Shown here: one piece after another, positions 8,718-19,660 of the stretch | Layout: each line of letters opens with the position of its first letter | Numbering within the stretch: position 1 is the stretch's first letter | Assembly: GCF_003696285.1 (NCBI RefSeq) | Contig: NZ_RFFL01000015.1 | Location: forward strand, 1 to 64,000 | DNA: 64,000 nt | Source of the DNA: Stutzerimonas nitrititolerans | GTDB taxonomy: Bacteria > Pseudomonadota > Gammaproteobacteria > Pseudomonadales > Pseudomonadaceae | Direction of reading: 5' to 3' | Program-made: the position numbers and the translations under genes | Notes under the pieces: model-generated | Databases searched by the model: none | What the model saw: the letters and a program-made list of their open reading frames with translations, nothing else | Told to the model about the DNA's origin: nothing

Positions 8718-10955
8718 GTGTCCATACGCGCCCGACTCGTCTGGCTGGTTTTCGCCGTCATTGCGCCCTCACTCGCCTTCGCGCTGTATACGACCTATTC
8801 GGTTTATCAATCCCAGTCGGTCCGGATCGCACAGAGCATGAACGGAACGACGCGTGCGGTCGCGCTAGCCGTTGACCGCGAGCTGGCGCGGTACGGCACG
8901 ATCGTTTCGACTATTGCGGCAAACCCGAGCCTGGTGCAAGGAGACCTTCGCACCTTTCATGCCCGCCTCCAGCAGACCGTGCAACCGCTCGGGGGCGGGG
9001 TAACGGTGTTCGACGCCGACGGCATTCCCCTGATCGATACGGAACATCCCTATGGTTTTCCGCTGCCCATGCCCCCAAGCCTCCCGCGACTGGTCCGCGT
9101 CGGAGGGTTGCCATCGCTGGACGTGAGCCCCCTGTTTCGCGACCCCCTGAGTCGCACCTATGCCATCGCGATCCATCGCCCCGTGCTTCGGGACGGGACC
9201 ATCATCTATTACGTGTCGCTGAAATTTCCGGCGGCTGGTCTTGGCGCCCTCCTCGCGGCGCAGGCGCTCCCCGAGAACTGGCTCGGCGTGATCCTGGACG
9301 GCAACTTCAATATCGTGGCCCGTACACGTGATTCCGAGAAGCACATCGGTGAAGCTGCCAGCCCGGGCTTCCAGCACGAAATCGAGAACCAGATAGATCG
9401 CGAAGGGTCGCTCGACTCGATCACGCGCGATGGGGAGGAGGTCGTAACCTTCTACAGCCGCGCCGAGTCGTCCGGCTGGAGGGTTCTCATCGCAATTCCC
9501 AAACAGGATGTGCTGGCGAGCATCCTCGCGCCCCTCGGCACGGTGTTGCTCGGAATCGTCCTGGTCCTGGCGCTGGCGCTGGTTTTCGCAATCGTGCTGG
9601 GACGAACCATCACGCGCCCATTGGCGCAGCTCGACCAAGCTGCCAAGGCGCTGGGACGTGGCGAACTGGTCGTTGCGCCCGACACGGGAATGGACGAAAC
9701 CGACCGAACCGCCCGAGTGCTGGCACAGGCAAGCCTGACGATCAACAGGTCGAATCAGGAAATGGCGGAGCGAGTTACCGAGGCCGTCGCCCAGGCCGAG
9801 CGATCCCACCAGGCCCTGTTGCAGGGGCAGAAACTCGAGGCGCTCGGCAGACTGACCGGTGGAATAGCCCATGACTTCAACAATCTGCTGCAAAGCATGA
9901 CGGTAGGTCTGCAACTGGCCGACATGTTATGCACCAACCCTAGGGCGAAGCGCGCCATCGAGGCTTGCCAGCGTTCGGCCCAACGCGGCGCGCAGCTGAC
10001 CCGACAACTGATGACGTTCAGTCGCGGTCGCACTAATGAAGTCAAGCAAGTCGATCTGCGCACGCTGATCATGGACATGTGCGAACTGCTCCATGGCGCC
10101 CTGCCCAGCCGCGTGGAGCTGAACCTGGAATTGCCGGAAAGCGCATGGCCCATCAAGGTCGATCCCTTGCAATGCGAACTGGCCATTCTCAACATGGCAA
10201 TCAATGCACGCGATGCGATGCCCGACGGAGGCTCGCTGAGCATCCGTCTTGGTCGACAGGAAGCTGGCGCTCAGGATATCGGGGAGCTGACCAGAGGCTC
10301 ATGCGTCCGGCTGGAGATCACGGACTCCGGCTGCGGGATGAGCGAGGAGGTCCGCGAGCGGGCGTTCGAACCCTTCTTCACGACCAAGCCTATTGGCGAA
10401 GGAACCGGCCTCGGCCTGGCGCAGGTATACGGTTTCGCCAGACAGTCCCATGGAACGGTATCGATTGACAGCGAAATCGACCAGGGCACCCGTATCACCC
10501 TGCTTTTGCCGTTCGCAAACGAGAACGCCGAAGTTACCGAACTGGAACACAAGATATCGGGGCCGATGGAAGGGACCGCCAGAGTACTGTTGGTCGACGA
10601 CGATGCAGAGGTGCGGGATGTCGTGGGCTCGATGCTCGAAGAGCTGGGCTATGCGGTCGACGTCGCGAATGATGCTGAGGCGGCCCTTGCCAGGCTGGCG
10701 ACTTCTGACCAGCCGCGCGTAAACGTGCTGTTTTCTGACATCGTCATGCCCGGCCAGCTGGACGGAGTGAGCCTTGCCGAGATGGCCCGGTCTCATTATC
10801 CGGAGCTCGGCATCGTGCTGGCGACCGGTTATACCGAGACGTTGCCGGCGGACCTCGGTATGCGGGTTCTTACCAAGCCTTTTACCATCCAGACACTATC
10901 GGCAGCCCTGTTCGCGGCCCAGGAACAGAACAGGGCCTGGCTGACCCGCGCATGA
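8718..10955 (+). CDS. Hybrid sensor histidine kinase with Cache sensor and receiver domain
   Basis: 745 residues, GTG start with GAGGAG upstream. Order: transmembrane span at about 7-27; periplasmic double-Cache/PDC-type ligand domain (about 30-270); second span (about 272-295); HAMP; a short coiled coil. The dimerisation/phosphoacceptor segment GGIAHDFNNLLQ follows with His385, then the HATPase domain with N, G1 (DSGCGM) and G2 (GEGTGLGL) boxes. A C-terminal receiver domain carries Asp674 in LFSDIVMPG. It senses an extracytoplasmic small molecule and passes phosphate to its own receiver. No separate DNA-binding response regulator is encoded beside it, so its output partner is elsewhere. It is followed, with a 160-base gap, by a chemoreceptor. 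Confidence 0.92.
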   Translation: MSIRARLVWLVFAVIAPSLAFALYTTYSVYQSQSVRIAQSMNGTTRAVALAVDRELARYGTIVSTIAANPSLVQGDLRTFHARLQQTVQPLGGGVTVFDADGIPLIDTEHPYGFPLPMPPSLPRLVRVGGLPSLDVSPLFRDPLSRTYAIAIHRPVLRDGTIIYYVSLKFPAAGLGALLAAQALPENWLGVILDGNFNIVARTRDSEKHIGEAASPGFQHEIENQIDREGSLDSITRDGEEVVTFYSRAESSGWRVLIAIPKQDVLASILAPLGTVLLGIVLVLALALVFAIVLGRTITRPLAQLDQAAKALGRGELVVAPDTGMDETDRTARVLAQASLTINRSNQEMAERVTEAVAQAERSHQALLQGQKLEALGRLTGGIAHDFNNLLQSMTVGLQLADMLCTNPRAKRAIEACQRSAQRGAQLTRQLMTFSRGRTNEVKQVDLRTLIMDMCELLHGALPSRVELNLELPESAWPIKVDPLQCELAILNMAINARDAMPDGGSLSIRLGRQEAGAQDIGELTRGSCVRLEITDSGCGMSEEVRERAFEPFFTTKPIGEGTGLGLAQVYGFARQSHGTVSIDSEIDQGTRITLLLPFANENAEVTELEHKISGPMEGTARVLLVDDDAEVRDVVGSMLEELGYAVDVANDAEAALARLATSDQPRVNVLFSDIVMPGQLDGVSLAEMARSHYPELGIVLATGYTETLPADLGMRVLTKPFTIQTLSAALFAAQEQNRAWLTRA

Positions 10956-11117
10956 CGCATTGGCTCGATGAAGCAAGGCAGGTCGATCGAAGTGTCCGAC
11001 GGCCGGTCAGGGAAAGAGCGTCAAGAGCAGAATGTGCTCGTCGATAAAAATGAACGGCGCAAGCGACCGCGGTAAAAGCAGTGCTATGCCGTAACATCAA
11101 TCGACGAGAATACGAAA

Positions 11118-12740
11118 ATGATGAGGCATTACAACATTGCCGTGCGTTCGGCTGTGTGCTTTTCAATAGTTGCGCTGCTGGTCATCGCGCTGGGTACATT
11201 CGCGCTGATTCAGATGAAGAGTATCAGGGCAGCCACCATCGACATCGCTGCCAACAAGCTTCCAAGCTATGAGGCATTAGGAGAAATAAACGAGAAGATG
11301 CTGCGCATGCGCATCGTATCGTTCAGGCTTTTTGTCGATCGCGAAGCTGCGGATCTGGCAGAAAGCGCAAGGCGTTCCAAGGAGCTGGCCGAGCAGTTGC
11401 GAAAGGCCAGAGCCACATATGAAGCGCTGATCGACAATGATATCGAGCGTGCCCAATATGAGCGGTTTGATGCAGCCCTTGAACGTTACTTCGACATCAA
11501 CGAGAAACTGTTGGCGCTCTCCGATGAAGGGCGAATCAGCGACATCCAGCAACTGCTCGGAACAACCTATAAAGCGCTTTCGGACCAGCTCGGGGAACAG
11601 GTAACGAAGCTCGTCGAGATCAACAAGACGGGCGCCGCGGAATCCGGAAAAAAAGCAACGAGCGATTACGAGCTGTCAATCTCCGTCGTCTTGGGGGTCA
11701 TGTTGGCTGCTGCGGCTTTGACGGCCCTGCTGGCGTTTGCACTGACACGCAGTATTGTTCGCCCGCTTCGTCTGGCGGTGTCCGTTGCCGAAACGGTCGC
11801 CTCCGGGAATCTGAGCAAGTCCGTCGACGTGCATGGGCGGGACGAGCCGGCACAGTTGTTGGCTGCACTGAAAACCATGCAAGGCAAGCTGCGGGAAACG
11901 CTCGAGCGTATCGCGCAATCGTCCGATCAATTGGCGGCGGCAGCCGAAGAACTGAATGTCGTGACAGAGGACTCGGCACGTGGGCTCGCCCAGCAGAATC
12001 ACGAGCTTGAGCAAGCGGCAACTGCGGTCAACGAAATGACCGCTGCTGTAGATGAAGTTGCCCGCAACGCGGTGAGCACTTCCGAAGCCTCAAAGGCATC
12101 GGACGCCAACGCACAGCAGGGACAGGAGCAGGTCAACAACACCGTCATATCGATTTCGAAGTTGGCGGACGAAGTCGGTGATACCTCGGTTCAGGTCAAA
12201 AGCCTGGCGGACAAAGTGCACGATATCAGCAAAGTGCTCGACGTCATTCGCTCGATCGCCGAGCAGACTAACCTGCTCGCCCTCAACGCCGCCATCGAGG
12301 CCGCCCGAGCGGGCGATGCGGGTCGAGGCTTCGCCGTCGTCGCAGACGAAGTGAGGGCGTTGGCTCATCGCACACAACAGTCGACCACTGAAATAGAGCA
12401 GATGATCACCAGCGTTCGCCTGGGTGCCGACCAGGCCGTTGCTTCGATGAGCGAGAGCTCAGAGCGGGCCACTACAACGCTCCTCCTTGCGGAAGCCGCC
12501 GGTCAGGCGCTGAAAGAGATCACCAACGCTATCAGCCAGATCAGCGAGCGCAACCTGGTGATCGCCAGCGCATCCGAAGAACAGGCACAGGTGGCGCGAG
12601 AGGTAGACAGAAACCTCGTGAACATTCGCGACCTTGCCGTTCAGACATCGGCCGGCGCAACCCAAACGACCGCTGCAAGCCAGGATCTTTCGCGCCTGGC
12701 GATCGACCTCAACACCCTTGTCGGTCGATTCACGCTCTGA
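11118..12740 (+). CDS. Methyl-accepting chemotaxis protein (four-helix-bundle sensor)
   Basis: 540-residue inner-membrane chemoreceptor. A transmembrane span at about 10-32 is followed by an all-helical periplasmic domain of about 150 residues of the 4HB_MCP type. A second span lies at about 187-210, then a HAMP domain. The cytoplasmic hairpin has its signalling tip around [22 protein letters not shown] and Gln/Glu-rich methylation helices on either side. It should report ligand binding to CheA/CheW. The double ATG at 11118 has only a weak Shine-Dalgarno (GACGAGAA). No C-terminal CheR-docking pentapeptide is seen; the protein ends in VGRFTL. The ligand is unknown. Confidence 0.93.
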   Translation: MMRHYNIAVRSAVCFSIVALLVIALGTFALIQMKSIRAATIDIAANKLPSYEALGEINEKMLRMRIVSFRLFVDREAADLAESARRSKELAEQLRKARATYEALIDNDIERAQYERFDAALERYFDINEKLLALSDEGRISDIQQLLGTTYKALSDQLGEQVTKLVEINKTGAAESGKKATSDYELSISVVLGVMLAAAALTALLAFALTRSIVRPLRLAVSVAETVASGNLSKSVDVHGRDEPAQLLAALKTMQGKLRETLERIAQSSDQLAAAAEELNVVTEDSARGLAQQNHELEQAATAVNEMTAAVDEVARNAVSTSEASKASDANAQQGQEQVNNTVISISKLADEVGDTSVQVKSLADKVHDISKVLDVIRSIAEQTNLLALNAAIEAARAGDAGRGFAVVADEVRALAHRTQQSTTEIEQMITSVRLGADQAVASMSESSERATTTLLLAEAAGQALKEITNAISQISERNLVIASASEEQAQVAREVDRNLVNIRDLAVQTSAGATQTTAASQDLSRLAIDLNTLVGRFTL

Positions 12741-12772
12741 ACGTTACCTAATACCATTCCCGCGTAAACGCA

Positions 12773-12801
12773 CCCTTTGTGATCATTCTGATCGCAAAGG
12801 G
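12773..12801. terminator. Hairpin after chemoreceptor gene
   Basis: A 12-base arm at 12773-12784 (CCCTTTGTGATC) pairs with 12790-12801 (GATCGCAAAGGG), with one G-T wobble and a five-base loop. It lies 33 bases after the chemoreceptor stop. There is no U-run downstream, so intrinsic termination is plausible but not certain. Confidence 0.5.
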
Positions 12802-12877
12802 CGCCCGCATGATTGAACCAAGGCCCCAAGCATCGCCCCTAAGCTTGCAGCGTTAGCTGATAGGCCGGCTTGCCGTT

Positions 12878-13414
12878 ATGAAAGATCTCACCGTCTATAC
12901 AGTCGGGCATTCGACGAGAACTCTGGAACAGTTCGTCGAACTGGTACGCGGCTTTGGCGTCGATACGGTTGTGGACATCCGAACGGTCCCACGATCCCGA
13001 ACCAATCCCCAGTACAATCTCGATGCGTTACCGGAAAGCCTTGCAGCCTTCGGTATCAGGCATTACCGGATTGGCGAACTGGGAGGCTTGCGCAAGAAGT
13101 CGAAGAGCATTCCTGCCGAAACCAATGCCTTCTGGAACAACCGCAGTTTCCACAACTACGCCGATTACGCGCTTTCCGACGAATTCGAAACCGGGTTGAA
13201 TCAGCTGCTGGCAATCGCCGAAACCAGAAACTGCGCCATCATGTGCGCGGAAGCGGTCTGGTGGCGATGCCATCGCAGAATAGTCGCGGACTACTTGTTG
13301 GTACGAAACGTCAAAGTGATCCACATTCTGGATACAGGGAAAGCGAATGAAGCCACCCTTAACCCCGCGGCAAGTATTTGTGGGCTGAAGGTGCATTATC
13401 CGGCAACCGGTTGA
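12878..13414 (+). CDS. DUF488 family protein
   Basis: 178 residues of the DUF488 family, whose biochemical role is not established. Family landmarks are the N-terminal TVGHSTRT, the DIRTVPRSRTNPQYN segment, LGGLRK, and the C-terminal MCAE...RCHR..VADYL, where conserved Cys, Glu, Cys and His sit together. That cluster suggests a metal- or nucleotide-binding enzyme. The start ATG at 12878 lacks a strong ribosome site. The gene stands alone between a chemoreceptor and a stretch of gene remnants, inside the accessory-looking region. Confidence 0.85.
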   Translation: MKDLTVYTVGHSTRTLEQFVELVRGFGVDTVVDIRTVPRSRTNPQYNLDALPESLAAFGIRHYRIGELGGLRKKSKSIPAETNAFWNNRSFHNYADYALSDEFETGLNQLLAIAETRNCAIMCAEAVWWRCHRRIVADYLLVRNVKVIHILDTGKANEATLNPAASICGLKVHYPATG

Positions 13415-13533
13415 TCGCAGTTCGGCTTGCTACTGTTTTTCGGCATGGATGAGCATTCATCCGGCGCACAAGAGCCACGAGTAAAGCAGGCGGCTATCGG
13501 ACTGCCAACCAACACCCTCGAAACCCTCGAAAC

Positions 13534-13845
13534 CTACCGAGAAGTGGTCACCGGCAATACTCTTTCCAGGATATCGGCAAGCGTCACGACGCCGCGCATG
13601 TGGCCATCCTTCATGACTACCGCACATTGAACACTCGACTTGCGCATCTGCGTCAGGGCCTCGTAGACAGGGGTTTGCGCGTCGAGGACAAGAACGTCAC
13701 GTGCAAGCTCGTGGGCGGGCCGTGCATCCGGCTCCAGCAGGGTATCGCGAAGGTGCACCACCAGGGGCTTGGCATCATTGCAGAGCACAAGGATGTGTAG
13801 ATGGCCGGAGCCCAGTGCCGCCGCACGAACATCCGCCACGCTCGC
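13534..13845 (-). pseudogene. CBS-domain (CNNM/HlyC-like) protein, C-terminal remnant
   Basis: About 100 residues reading VADVRAAALGSGHLHIL at the broken end through LVVHLRDTLLEPD and YEALTQMRKSSVQ to GVVTLADILERVLP. This is the paired-CBS region of the CNNM/CorC-HlyC hemolysin-like transporters. The transmembrane DUF21 domain that normally precedes it is absent. Homology stops at about 13845, exactly where a plus-strand permease remnant begins. The C-terminal end looks intact, with a natural stop. A GTG at 13839 could in principle start a short protein, but no ribosome site supports it. I treat it as a dead fragment produced by deletion. Confidence 0.75.
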
Positions 13846-14259
13846 CCATCACGGGCGCCGGTGGCGTGTTCGGCAAGGTGCTCGTCGAATCGGGGCTCGG
13901 CAAGATCCTGGCCGATGCGATGCAGGAAATGAACATACCCCTGATACTGTTCGGCTTCGCGACTGCCGCCATCATGCGCATTTCCCAGGGGTACCGTCGC
14001 GATGATTACCGGCGCGAGCCTGACAGCCCCTGTGGCCGAGCTACTGGGCGCAAGCCCGCAAATGCTCGCCCTGTGCACCATTGCGATTGCCTGCGGCGGC
14101 ACCGCCTTCTCGCACGCCAACGACTCGGGCTTCTGGATGGCCAATCGATACTTCGGCATGAGCGTCTCGGATACCCTGAAACCCTGGACGGTCATGAAGT
14201 CGATCGTCGGCCTTACCGGCCTGGCCATCTGTCTGGTGATCAGCCTGTTCATAGGCTGA
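13846..14259 (+). pseudogene. GntP-family gluconate permease, frameshifted C-terminal remnant
   Basis: From ITGAGGVFGKVLVESG the sequence follows the last third of GntP/GntT gluconate:H+ symporters. It runs through the transmembrane stretch ending IMRISQG, then shifts frame at about 13989-13993, where roughly five bases are missing before TVAMITGASLTAPV. It resumes from 14002 and ends with the family signature SHANDSGFWMANRYFGMS, TLKPWTVMKSIVGL and a final helix at 14259. The N-terminal two thirds are gone. Both the truncation and the frameshift make it non-functional. It abuts the opposite-strand CBS remnant, which points to one deletion that removed both 5' halves. Confidence 0.85.
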
Positions 14260-14312
14260 GGGCTGGACGACACTTCTTCTCATGACCCAAAGGGCTCGTC
14301 GGCCCCGATCAA

Positions 14313-14357
14313 AGCCGATGCGGCAAGTACCATGAGGTGAAGCTTGCTGCATCGGCT
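14313..14357. terminator. 15-bp-arm hairpin in the region between the permease remnant and asparaginase
   Basis: AGCCGATGCGGCAAG at 14313-14327 pairs with CTTGCTGCATCGGCT at 14343-14357 with one mismatch and a 15-base loop. It probably was the terminator of the dead permease gene. The rest of 14260-14569 holds no gene; it must contain the asparaginase promoter, and an AT-rich stretch lies just before the start. Confidence 0.5.
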
Positions 14358-14569
14358 AAGACTCTTCGTATTACCGTCTGACCCAGGCGAACCAAAGGCC
14401 AGCCACTGCACCACGCACGGGTATCCATCGGATTGCAATCCCACCCACGCGCCGAATCTACTACTCCAAGCAATCAGCCGGATTGCTTCTGCCGCTTGCA
14501 GGAGACCGGATAGAACAATGCCTCGCACTGAAGGGTCTATACCCCGCATAAATAAAATAAGGAAACGAC

Positions 14570-15619
14570 ATGAACCGCTCATTCTTGTTGGCCGGGCTTT
14601 GCGCGACCCTGATTGGCAGCGCCTACGCGCAGGAAAAGCCTACCGTCCAGTTCATTGCAACCGGCGGCACGATTGCCATGAAAATCGACCCGGTCAAGAA
14701 GGCACCCGTACCCGCCATTTCGGGTGACGACCTACTCGCCACTGTGCCCGAAGTGGCAGAGCTCGCGAAGATAGAAGTCAACAACCTGTCGAACGTACCG
14801 TCCGACTACATGGATCCGCCGCGCTGGGTCGAGCTGTCCAAGGCAGTCGACGCCGCACTGCAGCGTCCCGAAGTATCGGGGGTGATCGTGTCCCACGGCA
14901 CCGACACGCTGGAGGAAACCGCCTTCTGGCTTGACCTGACCGTTGAATCGGACAAACCCGTCGTCGTCATCGGCGCGCAGCGCAACGCTTCCTCTTCCGA
15001 CTTCGACGGCCCACGCAACCTGCTCAACGCTGTGCGTATCGCGGTTGATGAACAGGCGAAGGGCAAAGGCACCGTGCTGGCCATGAACAACCAGATCAAT
15101 GCCGCACGCCATGTAACGAAAACCCATACGGCGAACGTGGAAACCTTTCAGTCCGGCGATTACGGTTTTCTGGGTGAGGTCTATCCTGACCGCGTGATTT
15201 TCGCCCGGGCGCCGCTGCGGCGTCAGCACATCGAAATCCGCACCGACAACATGCCCAAAGTAGAAATAGTCGCGATGTATGGCGGCGCTGATGGCAGCCT
15301 GCTGCGCAGCGCCGTAGACCAGGGTGCAAAAGGGATCGTGGTTCAGGCGCTGGGCATGGGAAACATGAATCAGCCGATGTTCGAGGCGGTCAAATACGCA
15401 CTGGGCAAGCAGGTTCCGGTAGTGATCTCGACACGTGTGTATAACGGCCGAGTCATGGCCAACTACGGTTTCGAAGGCGGTGGTAAAACGACTGCCGATG
15501 CCGGTGCCGTCATGGCAGGAAATCTGAGCCCGCAGAAAGCGCGCATTCTGCTGATGCTGCTTTTGCAAAGCGGAAAATCGGGGCAGGACGATCTGCAGGC
15601 CGCATTCGACGTGATGTAA
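14570..15619 (+). CDS. ansB: Periplasmic type II L-asparaginase/glutaminase
   Basis: 349-residue amidohydrolase converting L-asparagine, and probably L-glutamine, to the acid plus ammonia. A signal peptide of about 20 residues ends AYA, so the enzyme is periplasmic. The two catalytic motifs are intact: ATGGTIA with the nucleophilic Thr, and VSHGTDTLEETAFW with the second Thr-Asp pair. Pseudomonad glutaminase-asparaginases share the NASSSDFDGPRNLL region. AAGGAA precedes the ATG by about six bases. It stands alone between a permease remnant and an integrase remnant. I favour ansB, but the glutaminase-asparaginase name would fit equally. Confidence 0.92.
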   Translation: MNRSFLLAGLCATLIGSAYAQEKPTVQFIATGGTIAMKIDPVKKAPVPAISGDDLLATVPEVAELAKIEVNNLSNVPSDYMDPPRWVELSKAVDAALQRPEVSGVIVSHGTDTLEETAFWLDLTVESDKPVVVIGAQRNASSSDFDGPRNLLNAVRIAVDEQAKGKGTVLAMNNQINAARHVTKTHTANVETFQSGDYGFLGEVYPDRVIFARAPLRRQHIEIRTDNMPKVEIVAMYGGADGSLLRSAVDQGAKGIVVQALGMGNMNQPMFEAVKYALGKQVPVVISTRVYNGRVMANYGFEGGGKTTADAGAVMAGNLSPQKARILLMLLLQSGKSGQDDLQAAFDVM

Positions 15620-15879
15620 ATATCTCGGACACTACCGGCGCACCCGGTTGCGGTGTGTCATCGAAGCCCAGGTGCGGGCCCTGGGCTAAGGCTGCAAAGA
15701 TGGCTGATTCGCCTAGAACAGGCTAAAGCCGAGCACTCAATCACGCGCGCTGGATCCGTAAGCACCAGTCCCCCCGCTTTTGCGCAATGGTCTTGGCAAA
15801 CGCTCGGGATTGCGGTTGCGAAGGGGCTACAAGAAGCGAGACGCATCTCCAAGCTGAAGAACATGGTCTCTGCATCGTC

Positions 15880-16216
15880 GTTCGCCAAAAGCCCTTTCGT
15901 CTTTCCACCAAGCAAAGGCGGGCTGTGGATCGAGGAGCCGAGTGTTACCATTAAGCACTTTCATGCCGCGCTGGATGCTTTGAGTATCCGTAGGCGCCGG
16001 CAATACGACGCCCGACACACCTACGCAACCATGTGCCTGCTGGCCGGCATGAACCCAGCGTTCATCGCAAGCTAGCTCGGGCATAGCGTGCAGATGTTGC
16101 TCTCGACCTATGCCAAATGGCTGAGCTCGGCCTCCGATTGGAACGAGCTCGAAAAGCTGCCTGCCAGAATCAAAAATGGTACGGAACTGGTACTGGTAAC
16201 GGAGGAAGGCGATTAA
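15880..16216 (+). pseudogene. Phage-type tyrosine recombinase (integrase), C-terminal remnant
   Basis: The C-terminal catalytic part of a tyrosine integrase is readable. SPFVFPPSKGGLW is followed by VTIKHFHAAL, then RRQYDARHTYATMCLLAGMNP carrying the Arg-x-x-His box. LGHS and STYAKW, with the nucleophilic Tyr, follow. An in-frame TAG at 16073-16075 interrupts it just before LGHS, and the frame then continues to a natural TAA at 16214-16216. The N-terminal arm-binding and core-binding domains are missing. It is a decayed remnant of a prophage or island integrase, 30 bases upstream of ybiT. The 5' limit of homology is approximate. Confidence 0.85.
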
Positions 16217-16246
16217 CCACCGCTGTAACACCCGCAGGACAATCCC

Positions 16247-17833
<1,587 letters not shown>

Positions 17834-17850
17834 GCGGATCGCAGCGATAA

Positions 17851-17878
17851 AAAACGCCCCGCTGATGCGGGGTGTTTT
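17851..17878 (+). terminator. Rho-independent terminator after ybiT
   Basis: A 12-base arm (AAAACGCCCCGC, 17851-17862), a TGAT loop and the pairing arm GCGGGGTGTTTT (17867-17878). The A-run on the left and T-run on the right make it usable in both directions, serving ybiT and the convergent gene at 17901. Confidence 0.9.
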
Positions 17879-17900
17879 CGTATCCGCGCTCCATGGCGAA

Positions 17901-18590
17901 TCAGAACTGTGGCAGCAGCCGATAGAGACGCTGGAGATACAGATAGTCGAACCAGACCACCTGATGGGCGATGACGATCAGCCAGAACACCAACTGGAAC
18001 GACCATTTGCGGGTCTTGTGTCGTAGCCACTGCTGGGCGATCAACGCGCCCGGCCAGCCACCCAGCAGTTCGACCAGATGCAGCCGCGACTCGGGCGTGC
18101 GCCAGCCATCACGTAACGCGCTGCGCTTGTCATGCAGGTAGAGCGCGAAGGCCAGCAGACTGGCCAGCGGGTAAGCCAGCAGCAGCCAGTTGCTGCCCTG
18201 CTCCGCCAATCGAAGAATGCCGAGCGCAGGCAGCAGACAGAGCAGAAATAACCCCAACGCCTTCAGCAAGGGCTGCTGCAACGGAGCGTTTCGACGTACA
18301 CGTGGCTCGGACTTCATCCGCGGCGCACTCTTCGTCACCGGCCTGACAGGCTTCTGGCGAATGGCGGGCTCATCGAGCGACAGGGGTGCATCCAGGCGGA
18401 TGTGCGTCGCGCGCAAACGCCCCGCTTTGTCGGCCTCGCTCAGATAGAGCACCCGGTCGCCTTGCACGGGGCGCCGCGCGCCGCGCATGGCCGAGATGTG
18501 TGCAAAGACATCGCCACCGCCCCGCTCCGGCCGGATGAAGCCAAATCCCTTCTGGTCGTCCCAGCTTCTCAGCTGACCGCGTAATTCCAT
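17901..18590 (-). CDS. Cold-shock domain / DUF1294 fusion membrane protein
   Basis: 229 residues. Residues 1-65 form a cold-shock domain with RNP1-like KGFGFIRPE and RNP2-like DVFAHISAM, expected to bind single-stranded nucleic acid. A basic, Pro/Arg-rich linker (about 70-105) leads to a DUF1294 membrane domain. That domain has a span at about 108-125, another at 133-150, the conserved DKRSA..GWRTPE..LHL..LLGGWPGA motif and a last span near 195-215. The fusion places a nucleic-acid-binding domain on the cytoplasmic side of the inner membrane. Such fusions are common in gamma-proteobacteria, but their role is unknown. The start lacks a strong ribosome site. Confidence 0.9.
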   Translation of the reverse strand: MELRGQLRSWDDQKGFGFIRPERGGGDVFAHISAMRGARRPVQGDRVLYLSEADKAGRLRATHIRLDAPLSLDEPAIRQKPVRPVTKSAPRMKSEPRVRRNAPLQQPLLKALGLFLLCLLPALGILRLAEQGSNWLLLAYPLASLLAFALYLHDKRSALRDGWRTPESRLHLVELLGGWPGALIAQQWLRHKTRKWSFQLVFWLIVIAHQVVWFDYLYLQRLYRLLPQF

Positions 18591-18653
18591 GACTGATGAT
18601 CCGACTGGCAGGTTCCGGGATTCTAATGCGGCGCTCGATCCAGGACGAGTCGC

Positions 18654-19628
18654 TTATGCCGTTGTGGTGTAACGGCGCCCGAGAAAATCCAGCAGCAACC
18701 GGTTGACCTGCTCGGGTCGTTCGCTTTGCACCCAGTGGCCGCAATCAGCCAGCAGATGCTGCTCGAGGTCCGGCACCCAGCCGGGCATCTTCTGCAGCGT
18801 ATGCGCTTCGAGCGTACCCACCGGGTCCTTGTCGCCCAGCAGGAACAGCGCCGGCTGCTCGACCTTGCGCTCGGCCAGCGGCGCGGTCCTTTCCCAGTTG
18901 AGCTCGAAGTTGCGGTACCAGTTCAGCGCCCCGCGAAAGCCGCGCCCCTCGAAGGTCCGCACGTAGCACTCGAATGCTTCAGGGCTGCACCAGGCCGGCG
19001 GTGTACCCGGATCCTGCATGCCTTGGGATAGAGTGCTATCGGCAGGTTTGTTCTGCAGGAAAAAGTCCTTGGGTACCGCCGCTGAGGTGTTGTGCATCAT
19101 CATGCGCAAGGTACGCGGGATGTCGGCGTCCAGCTCCGCCTCGGCGAGGCCGGGCTGCTGGAAGTAGAGAATGTAGTTGAAACGTTCGGCGAAGTGGCTG
19201 CGGATGATCTCGATGGCCGGCCTTTTCGGGCGCCCGCCGTAGGGCACTGCCATCGCCCCAACCACGCGAACGCGCTCCGGCTCGAGCAACGCCAGATGCC
19301 AGGCGACCGGTGCGCCCCAGTCATGCCCGACCACCGCTACCGAGCACTGTTCGAGCCGGTCCATCGCCGCCTGGATATCACCACATACGGTGAGCAGGTC
19401 GTAACTCGCGACATCAGGTGGAGCGCTGCTTTGCCCATAGCCGCGCATTTCCGGAACCATTACCCGGTACCCCGCCTCAGCCAGCGCCTGCATCTGGTGG
19501 CGCCATGAGTACCAGCTCTCTGGAAACCCGTGCAGCAGCCAGACCACGGGGCCCTCCACCGGCCCGGCACTGTACAGACTGAGTGTGATGCCGTTTACCG
19601 ACAGTAACCGATGCTCGTATGCGTGCAT
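18654..19628 (-). CDS. Alpha/beta hydrolase, soluble epoxide-hydrolase-like
   Basis: 324-residue alpha/beta-hydrolase. The oxyanion motif HGFPESWYSWRHQ, the nucleophile elbow GHDWGAPVAW (catalytic Asp) and the late CGHWVQSERPEQVN (catalytic His) match epoxide hydrolases and haloalkane dehalogenases. A cap region with Tyr residues lies between about 130 and 230 (NYILYFQQPG and GALNWYRNFE), the usual source of the two epoxide-polarising tyrosines. It would open epoxides to diols. It lies 32 bases downstream of uppP on the same strand, with GGAG before the ATG, so the two may be cotranscribed. Physiological substrate unknown. Confidence 0.88.
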   Translation of the reverse strand: MHAYEHRLLSVNGITLSLYSAGPVEGPVVWLLHGFPESWYSWRHQMQALAEAGYRVMVPEMRGYGQSSAPPDVASYDLLTVCGDIQAAMDRLEQCSVAVVGHDWGAPVAWHLALLEPERVRVVGAMAVPYGGRPKRPAIEIIRSHFAERFNYILYFQQPGLAEAELDADIPRTLRMMMHNTSAAVPKDFFLQNKPADSTLSQGMQDPGTPPAWCSPEAFECYVRTFEGRGFRGALNWYRNFELNWERTAPLAERKVEQPALFLLGDKDPVGTLEAHTLQKMPGWVPDLEQHLLADCGHWVQSERPEQVNRLLLDFLGRRYTTTA

Positions 19629-19660
19629 GAGCGCTTCTCCAACGGTCGATCGTTGTCACA

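Noticed and set aside
13427..13630. 67-residue frame after DUF488
   Set aside because: No ribosome site, and it overlaps the opposite-strand CBS remnant.
15653..15879. N-terminal half of the integrase
   Set aside because: The reading frame stays open, but residues before about 15880 do not resemble integrase domains, so only the C-terminal part is claimed.
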